64,000 bases of DNA from positions 496,001-560,000 of the forward strand of contig NZ_CP035002.1 of NCBI RefSeq assembly GCF_002531755.2, written 5' to 3'. The position numbers and the translations under genes were made by a program. This document shows, piece after piece, positions 59,223 to 64,000 of this stretch (position 1 is the stretch's first letter; the number at the start of each line of letters is the position of its first letter). The notes under the pieces are model-generated. The model was not told the DNA's origin. It did not search any database and was given only the letters and a program-made list of their open reading frames with translations. The DNA comes from Rhizobium acidisoli (GTDB lineage: Bacteria > Pseudomonadota > Alphaproteobacteria > Rhizobiales > Rhizobiaceae).

Positions 59223-60436
59223 CGATATGTCCCGGCCAAAAGCGCGCGGAGCGGAAACAGCAGGACATCGCTGGCGATGGTCAATACCGCGCCGAAAAAC
59301 CCGGCCCTTTGGTCTGCATGCCTTTCCGGTTCGCTCGCGAGGTCGGCGAGGTAGAGGGCTCGCGCGAGGCGATGCTGCGTCCGACTGGCCGGCGGCTCGA
59401 AGAGCGCCAGCAGGCGCGGATGCCGGATCACGGTTGGGGAAAGACCGAGCGGCGACAGCCCTTCACGCCGAAGCCCTTCGCAGAGCCGCTGGAGCTGCAT
59501 TTCGGTCGGCGCGATGCCGAGATATTGCAGCAAAGCCTGCGCCTCGCTCAGCGATTGATCCTCGCCTGTTTGGCCGAATTCGCCGGCAAGCGTAACCATT
59601 GGGGCAGCCAGGTTCAATTTCAGCAGTCTGAGGCTCTCGCCGCTTTCCATCGGCGCGGCACCCGCAAGCCCCAGGACGCGCTCCGGATCGACCGTCGGGA
59701 TCAACGGCACGAGTTTGGTCATGTGGCAGGCAAGGAGCGCGGCGGCCAGGGGAACCGGTATGAAATGGAGATTGCCCTTGCCCTGACTGCGGCGAAGCAT
59801 TCTGAGCCAACTGGCAAAGCTTATCGGCTTTTCCTGCGCAAGCACGAATGTCTGCGGCGGCTGGCTCTCCTCCGTCGCCAGCGCCAGCAGACCTTCGGCG
59901 ACTTCGTCGAGATGTATCGGCTGGACCTTGCGGCTGAGCCCTATCATCGGCAGAATCGGACTTAAAGCCGCCAACTTGACCATCAGTCCGTACATTGCAG
60001 TGCGTGGTCCGCCATAGACGAGACCTATTCGCGCAACACGAACGATCGGCGCTGCGAGGCTCGCAGCCAAATGCTGTTCGATCCTGAATTTGGTGCGGCC
60101 GTAAACATTGAGCGCCTCCCGCCGGGACGAGGTGGAGGAGGAAAAGACGAAGCGCGGCACGCCGGCTGCCCTTGCCGCCTCCGCCAACGTCACCGTGCCT
60201 GAGATATTGATGTTGTCTTCCTCGGCAGCCTCCGGCTCGGTGGCCCAGGAATGCGCGAGATGGACGATTCCGACCGCCCCTTCCAGGTCGGAGGCAGCAG
60301 GCTCATCACCGATGCGCCATTTGGTTCCGGACCGCCGGCCGAGTTCAATCACCTCGAAGCCGCGCTCACGCGCCATCGCTGCCAGTCTAGCGCCGATATA
60401 GCCGGTCGATCCGGTGATGATGAGCCGCGGTGCCAT
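59219..60436 (-). CDS. NAD-dependent epimerase/dehydratase-family protein
   Basis: 405 residues. The Rossmann motif LIITGSTGYIGARLAAMA is at the N-terminus, then VGIVHLAHSWATEPEAAEED, FVFSSSTSSRREALNVYGRTKFRIE (SSST and YxxxK with the YGRTK Lys), and RIGLVYGGPRTAMYG. A ~100-residue C-terminal extension with a hydrophobic end (FFGAVLTIASDVLLFPLRAL) goes beyond ordinary epimerases and may contact the membrane. It lies 9 bp after the HddA-like gene. Confidence 0.85.
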   Translation of the reverse strand: MAPRLIITGSTGYIGARLAAMARERGFEVIELGRRSGTKWRIGDEPAASDLEGAVGIVHLAHSWATEPEAAEEDNINISGTVTLAEAARAAGVPRFVFSSSTSSRREALNVYGRTKFRIEQHLAASLAAPIVRVARIGLVYGGPRTAMYGLMVKLAALSPILPMIGLSRKVQPIHLDEVAEGLLALATEESQPPQTFVLAQEKPISFASWLRMLRRSQGKGNLHFIPVPLAAALLACHMTKLVPLIPTVDPERVLGLAGAAPMESGESLRLLKLNLAAPMVTLAGEFGQTGEDQSLSEAQALLQYLGIAPTEMQLQRLCEGLRREGLSPLGLSPTVIRHPRLLALFEPPASRTQHRLARALYLADLASEPERHADQRAGFFGAVLTIASDVLLFPLRALLAGTYR

Positions 60437-60445
60437 TCACACCCT

Positions 60446-61426
60446 CTATTGTGCAAAGGCGATGCGCGCGCCGCTCCAGTCGAAGCGAAACTCGATTTCC
60501 TTGAGCTGCGACAGCGCCTGGCGCACTTTTTCCTGGCGGTCTTTCGGGCAATAGAGGACGAGAAAGCCCCCTCCGCCAGCACCTGCCAGCTTGCCGCCGA
60601 TGGCGCCGGCAGCACGGGCCGCATCGTAAAACTCGTCGATCGCGCTGTTGGTGATCTTCGAGGTCAGCGATCTTTTCATCATCCATCCGCGATGCAGCGC
60701 TTCGCCGAAGGCGCCGAGATCCCCGCTCATCAGGATGTCGCGCATTTCGTAAGCCAGTTGCACCATGCGCTCGACGGTCCGGAACTTTTCCTCATCCGCC
60801 TCCATGGCCTGCACCTGCGTCGACAGCACAGAGCGCGTATCGCGCTGGCTTCCGGTGAAAAACAACAGGATGTTGCTCTCAAGCTCCGCCATCTTTTCAG
60901 AGCTGAGGACGACGGGCTGAACATTCACGCTGCCATTGGAATTGAATTCGATGAAGTTCAAGCCGCCATGAGCGGCTGCATATTGGTCCTGTTTGCCGAT
61001 CGGCTCCTTGAGGATATCGATTTCGAGTTTGCAGGCTTCTTCCGCCAGCTGGTCCTTGGAGGCAAAACGCGACCTGTGAGCATAGAGCGCGTTGATCAGC
61101 GCCACGGAAAAGGAGCTGGATGATCCCAACCCCGTCCCGGAGGGAATGTCGGCGACGGAAGCGACTTCGATGCCGGGATCGACCCGATGCATCCGAAGTG
61201 CCTCGCGCAGCAGCGGATGCGCAATCTCCTCAAGCGTCTCGGCAAGTTCGGTGCGCGTATATTTCAGATGATATTTGTTTTCATTGAAATAATTGTGCAC
61301 GATCACGAAACTGTATTTGGCGATCGCACAGGACAGTACCGCGCCCGCCTGACGGCGGTAATAGGACGCTATGTCCGAGCCGCCGCCGGCGAAGCTGACC
61401 CGAAAAGGTGCGGATGAAACGATCAA
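60446..61426 (-). CDS. hddA: GHMP-family kinase, D-glycero-D-manno-heptose 7-phosphate kinase-like
   Basis: 326 residues from a TTG at 61426 that overlaps the upstream stop (TTGA) with GGAGG 8 bases before. This gives the family N-terminus IVSSAPFRVSFAGGGSDI; an upstream reading has no homology. The GHMP ATP motif IPSGTGLGSSSSFSVAL is at 94-110, PIGKQDQYAAAHGGLNFIEF at ~140-160 and KLAGAGGGGFLVLY near the C-terminus. It would phosphorylate the anomeric carbon of heptose-7-P or a related sugar. The coupled nucleotidyltransferase/phosphatase gene supports this. Confidence 0.87.
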   Translation of the reverse strand: MIVSSAPFRVSFAGGGSDIASYYRRQAGAVLSCAIAKYSFVIVHNYFNENKYHLKYTRTELAETLEEIAHPLLREALRMHRVDPGIEVASVADIPSGTGLGSSSSFSVALINALYAHRSRFASKDQLAEEACKLEIDILKEPIGKQDQYAAAHGGLNFIEFNSNGSVNVQPVVLSSEKMAELESNILLFFTGSQRDTRSVLSTQVQAMEADEEKFRTVERMVQLAYEMRDILMSGDLGAFGEALHRGWMMKRSLTSKITNSAIDEFYDAARAAGAIGGKLAGAGGGGFLVLYCPKDRQEKVRQALSQLKEIEFRFDWSGARIAFAQ

Positions 61427-63372
61427 AGGATTGCCTCCTCGAGATTGATAACGATATCGGCCGATGTGCGCTGCAGATCGATCCTCGGCCACTCTTCCTG
61501 AATTCGCGACTGCCAGAGCTCTTCGACGGCAACTGGCGTGAGGCCTTTCCAGGCGTAGAACGTGTGAAAGCGGTTCAGCAGGCTCTGCTGAGATGCTTCG
61601 ACGAAGACGGACATATCGACCTGTTCTCGGACCGACGCATGCCCGGCAAAGATGCCGTCCAGGAGGATGATCTCGGCATCTCGAGCGTCATAGGCGGTGG
61701 TACCCCTAAGCCGGCCGCGGCTTGCCGCGTCATAGCCGGGCGCTTCGACCTGTCCGGAACGGCGCAGCATGCTGACGATCTCGGGGTAGAGCTCTACCAT
61801 GCTGCGCTCTTCCGCGTTCATGTCGGGGCGGCGATGTTCGAGCGGCAGTATCCAGCGGTCGAGTTCCAGCCTCAGCACCCTGCGCCCTGTTTCGGAGAGA
61901 ACGCGTTGAACGGCATGTGCAAACGTACTTTTCCCGGAGCGGGAACGGCCGCATATGCTGACGAGCAGCGGACCGGCCGTATCTGAAAGCCGCTCATCAA
62001 TCGCGCCGGACAGAGCCTTCCCGATATCTTGGTAACCGCATTGAAAGCGGACGGCGTCATAGACCGTGTCGAAGACGAGATCGGCATGCGGAATCTCTGT
62101 TTCGACGGTGGGATAGCTCTTTTCGTCCCGCAGGCCATAACCGGTCCGGACGCCATAGGCCCAGATGCCCGCCTTGCGGCCAGCACCGATGTCGCGCAGG
62201 CTGTCGCCGATGATGATGGATTTCGATTTTTCGACAGGCAGTTCCGACATGGCCTGGCGGATCATCAGATCGCCCGGTTTCCGGCAGGCACAATCGATCT
62301 TGAGCGCGGCGACTTCGTTGGGAAATCCTTTGTCCGGATGATGCGGACAAAAATAAATGCGATCCAGGACGCCGCCATCTTCGGCAAGCATGGCCTCGAG
62401 GCGACCGAGAGCATGATCCAGCCCGGCTTCATCCACAAAGCCTTTGGCGACCTGCGGTCTGTTCGTGACCGCAATCGTCAGGAAGCCTGCCTCACGGGCG
62501 AGCCGCACGGCTTCGCCTGCCCGGTCGATCAGCTTCACCTGGTCGGGATGTATGACGCCATGGCCGCCGACATCTTCGTTGAGCACGCCGTCGCAATCGA
62601 AGAAAACCGCGGCCCTTCGCACCGACAGATGCGCCGCATGAAGCCGTTCCTGCCGGAGGTCCTCCTCCGCGGCAGCATGCCGGTTCGGCGACCCGGTATC
62701 CTTCATATATTCCGGCGTGTCATAAATCGCGATCGGAACGGACCGTTCGAGGAGGCGGGGAATGACGTCGTGGATCATATCAGCCGTTTGACCCGGCACG
62801 AGCGCCTGGAAAAATTGCTCGGAGGCCACATACAAACCGGCCGGCACCAAATTCCGCCAATCCGAATCGCGCGGCGTTTTGCGGGGCAAAAGACGCTGGA
62901 GATAACCGCTCTTCTGGACGACGAGATCGGATGTGCGGGGATGGTCGTTGGGGTGAGCGATGATGGTCAGGGCGGCGGGAAATTGCTGGCGATGACGCGT
63001 CAGCGCCGACAGATCGATATCGAAAAGCATGTCGCCATAGACGATCAGGACATCGCCGGCCGTCACGTCCAAAGTTGTCAGGCAGCCTGCCGTGCCGAGC
63101 GGAGATTTCTCGACGAAGACCTCGATCTTGATACCGAGTTTTTCGGCTTCCGGGCCGAGGGCAGGCTCGAGCTGGCTGCCGAGGTGACCGCCGAGCACGC
63201 GCACATGCCGGATACCTTCGCGAGCCAAGGTGCGGATCTGCCGCAGAATGATCGGCACGCCGGCGAGCGGCAAAAGGGCCTTCGGGATAACATCGCCCGT
63301 CATGCTGCGCGCGCGTGTTCCAAGGCCACCCGCAATAATGATCGCCTGGCGGATCGCGTCCTCAGAACCCAT
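61423..63372 (-). CDS. Trifunctional fusion: sugar-1-P nucleotidyltransferase, HAD phosphatase (HddC-GmhB) and P-loop kinase
   Basis: 649 residues from the ATG at 63372, overlapping the previous stop. Domain 1 (~5-235) is a nucleotidyltransferase: IIAGGLGTRARSMTGDVIPK with GGLGTR at 15-20, and VLIVYGDMLFDID. Domain 2 (~250-430) is a GmhB-type HAD phosphatase: FFDCDGVLNED with DxD at 259-261, YFCPHHPDKGFPNEVA, CACRKPGDLMIRQA, IIGDSLRDIGAG. Domain 3 (~450-649) is a uridine-kinase-like P-loop kinase: ICGRSRSGKST with Lys481, LRLELDRWILPLEHRRPD, IILLDGIFAGHA. Three activities of one activated-sugar route are joined in one chain. The third domain is unusual here. Confidence 0.85.
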   Translation of the reverse strand: MGSEDAIRQAIIIAGGLGTRARSMTGDVIPKALLPLAGVPIILRQIRTLAREGIRHVRVLGGHLGSQLEPALGPEAEKLGIKIEVFVEKSPLGTAGCLTTLDVTAGDVLIVYGDMLFDIDLSALTRHRQQFPAALTIIAHPNDHPRTSDLVVQKSGYLQRLLPRKTPRDSDWRNLVPAGLYVASEQFFQALVPGQTADMIHDVIPRLLERSVPIAIYDTPEYMKDTGSPNRHAAAEEDLRQERLHAAHLSVRRAAVFFDCDGVLNEDVGGHGVIHPDQVKLIDRAGEAVRLAREAGFLTIAVTNRPQVAKGFVDEAGLDHALGRLEAMLAEDGGVLDRIYFCPHHPDKGFPNEVAALKIDCACRKPGDLMIRQAMSELPVEKSKSIIIGDSLRDIGAGRKAGIWAYGVRTGYGLRDEKSYPTVETEIPHADLVFDTVYDAVRFQCGYQDIGKALSGAIDERLSDTAGPLLVSICGRSRSGKSTFAHAVQRVLSETGRRVLRLELDRWILPLEHRRPDMNAEERSMVELYPEIVSMLRRSGQVEAPGYDAASRGRLRGTTAYDARDAEIILLDGIFAGHASVREQVDMSVFVEASQQSLLNRFHTFYAWKGLTPVAVEELWQSRIQEEWPRIDLQRTSADIVINLEEAIL

Positions 63373-64000
63373 TCGCCAGGATCCGTTCGACCGCAAGTTC
63401 AACGGCTTCTGTCGATTTCCGCTTCGGAGACCAGCCCAAGGTTACGAGCCGGCTTATGTCGTAGCTGAAGCGTGGCACGTCGCCCAGCCAGCCGCGGTCC
63501 TCGCTGCCATATTCGATGGCAGCTCCGGCCGCGACCTTGGAAACCACGATTTCGGCGATATCCCGGACGGATGTTTCGCCGATGCCGCTGGCGTGAAACA
63601 CCTCATAGGCGCCGGGCGCCTTGTCCCATGCCAGAAGAATGGCGTCTACGAGGTCGCCGACATAGAGATAGGGCTTGGTCTGCCGTCCGTTGCCGAGCAC
63701 CTGAAGCCTCGTCGGATCGGCCTTCAGCCTGTTGATGAAGTCGTAGATCGCGCCGTGCGTTGACCGTTCCCCAACGACGTTGGGAAAGCGCAGCACGAGC
63801 GTCTTGATGCCGAATGACAGCGCGTAGACCGATAAATAGGCTTCAGCGGCAAGCTTGCTGGCGCCATAGAGCGAGATCGGCCGCAGGGGGCCGTGGTTCT
63901 CGTGAATATTTCCTTCGGCTTCACCGAAGACGGCGGAGGTGCTGGCGAAAAAGAGCCTGCCGATCTCATACTTGCGCATGATGGCAAGCAGCGTCGTCGT
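63362..64000 (-). CDS. NAD-dependent epimerase (GalE-like), 5' end beyond window edge
   Basis: The frame is open to the right edge (…TTLLAIMRKYEIGRLFFAST), so the N-terminal NAD-binding domain is outside; 213 codons including the stop are visible. FFASTSAVFGEAEGN, SLYGASKLAAEAYLSVYA (catalytic YxxxK), VLRFPNVVGERSTHGAIYDF and KPYLYVGDLVDAILLAWD are UDP-sugar 4-epimerase features. Its stop overlaps the start of the fusion gene, so it leads or belongs to the same sugar operon. Confidence 0.85.
   Translation of the reverse strand, partial: TTTLLAIMRKYEIGRLFFASTSAVFGEAEGNIHENHGPLRPISLYGASKLAAEAYLSVYALSFGIKTLVLRFPNVVGERSTHGAIYDFINRLKADPTRLQVLGNGRQTKPYLYVGDLVDAILLAWDKAPGAYEVFHASGIGETSVRDIAEIVVSKVAAGAAIEYGSEDRGWLGDVPRFSYDISRLVTLGWSPKRKSTEAVELAVERILANGF

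Noticed and set aside
1..64000. CRISPR arrays, tRNA or rRNA genes, prophage or conjugation genes
   Set aside because: No regularly spaced repeats, clover-leaf candidates, rRNA-like sequence, phage structural genes or tra/trb genes were recognised on either strand by reading.

Overview
The window is a plasmid (or chromid) segment from a Rhizobium-type alphaproteobacterium. The main evidence is a complete repABC replication/partition operon (12441-16147) with parS-like palindromes and an antisense-RNA signature between repB and repC. The rest is GC-rich catabolic and transport cargo typical of rhizobial accessory replicons: many ABC importers, SDRs and flavin-dependent monooxygenases. No rRNA, tRNA or CRISPR array was seen.

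Layout. 1-1498: a TetR regulator, cut by the left edge, divergent from a tautomerase and a VOC protein. 1541-7455 (minus strand): AraC regulator, sugar/polyol ABC importer, ribitol 2-dehydrogenase and a second SDR, probably for pentitol uptake and oxidation. 7658-9646: trehalose-phosphatase and a ROK-family protein whose two lobes are in reversed order (circular permutation). 9691-11483: an intact single-ORF IS66-family element with an 8-bp target duplication. 11484-16639: repABC followed by a decayed toxin-antitoxin pair. 16859-24957: two luciferase-like flavin monooxygenases (LLM), M20 deacetylase, GNAT acetyltransferase, a permease-ATPase fusion and two binding proteins. This gene set resembles the S-substituted-cysteine salvage operon (ytmI/snaA-cmo-snd) of Bacillus subtilis. 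24988-36652: a third LLM enzyme, HCCA-isomerase-like protein, desaturase, a 44% methionine small protein, XRE-cupin regulator, SsuE-like FMN reductase, small proteins, ChaC, tauABC and a YdhS-like flavoprotein. 36798-48564: a GntR-controlled operon with AA_synth/DUF1185, hydrolase, flavin reductase, LLM monooxygenase, aldehyde dehydrogenase, NIPSNAP, PotABCD-type importer and SSADH-like dehydrogenase. 48786-57681: OpuC-type importer, two more LLM enzymes, an ornithine-cyclodeaminase-like protein, a HAL-family protein lacking the MIO serine, and a leaderless PhnD-like protein. 57696-64000 (minus strand): GMC oxidoreductase, two epimerases, HddA-like kinase and a three-domain fusion, likely for an activated heptose or related surface sugar.

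How it fits together. Six LLM monooxygenases, two flavin reductases (one SsuE-like, one two-component type), taurine/sulfonate and cystine-type importers, and glutathione-linked enzymes point to scavenging of sulfur, nitrogen and carbon from organic compounds. Four intergenic regions in the 16-36 kb part share a near-identical AT-rich element (core ATTTTATAGAC), and a weaker relative precedes the 48.8 kb operon; I infer a common regulator. The GntR operon has its own palindromic operator (TGGTAnnCCATAAT) at three places. Five of six binding-protein genes are followed by a near-perfect GC-rich hairpin without a U-tract, presumably to protect their mRNA. Functions rest on motif reading and family knowledge; no database search was run.
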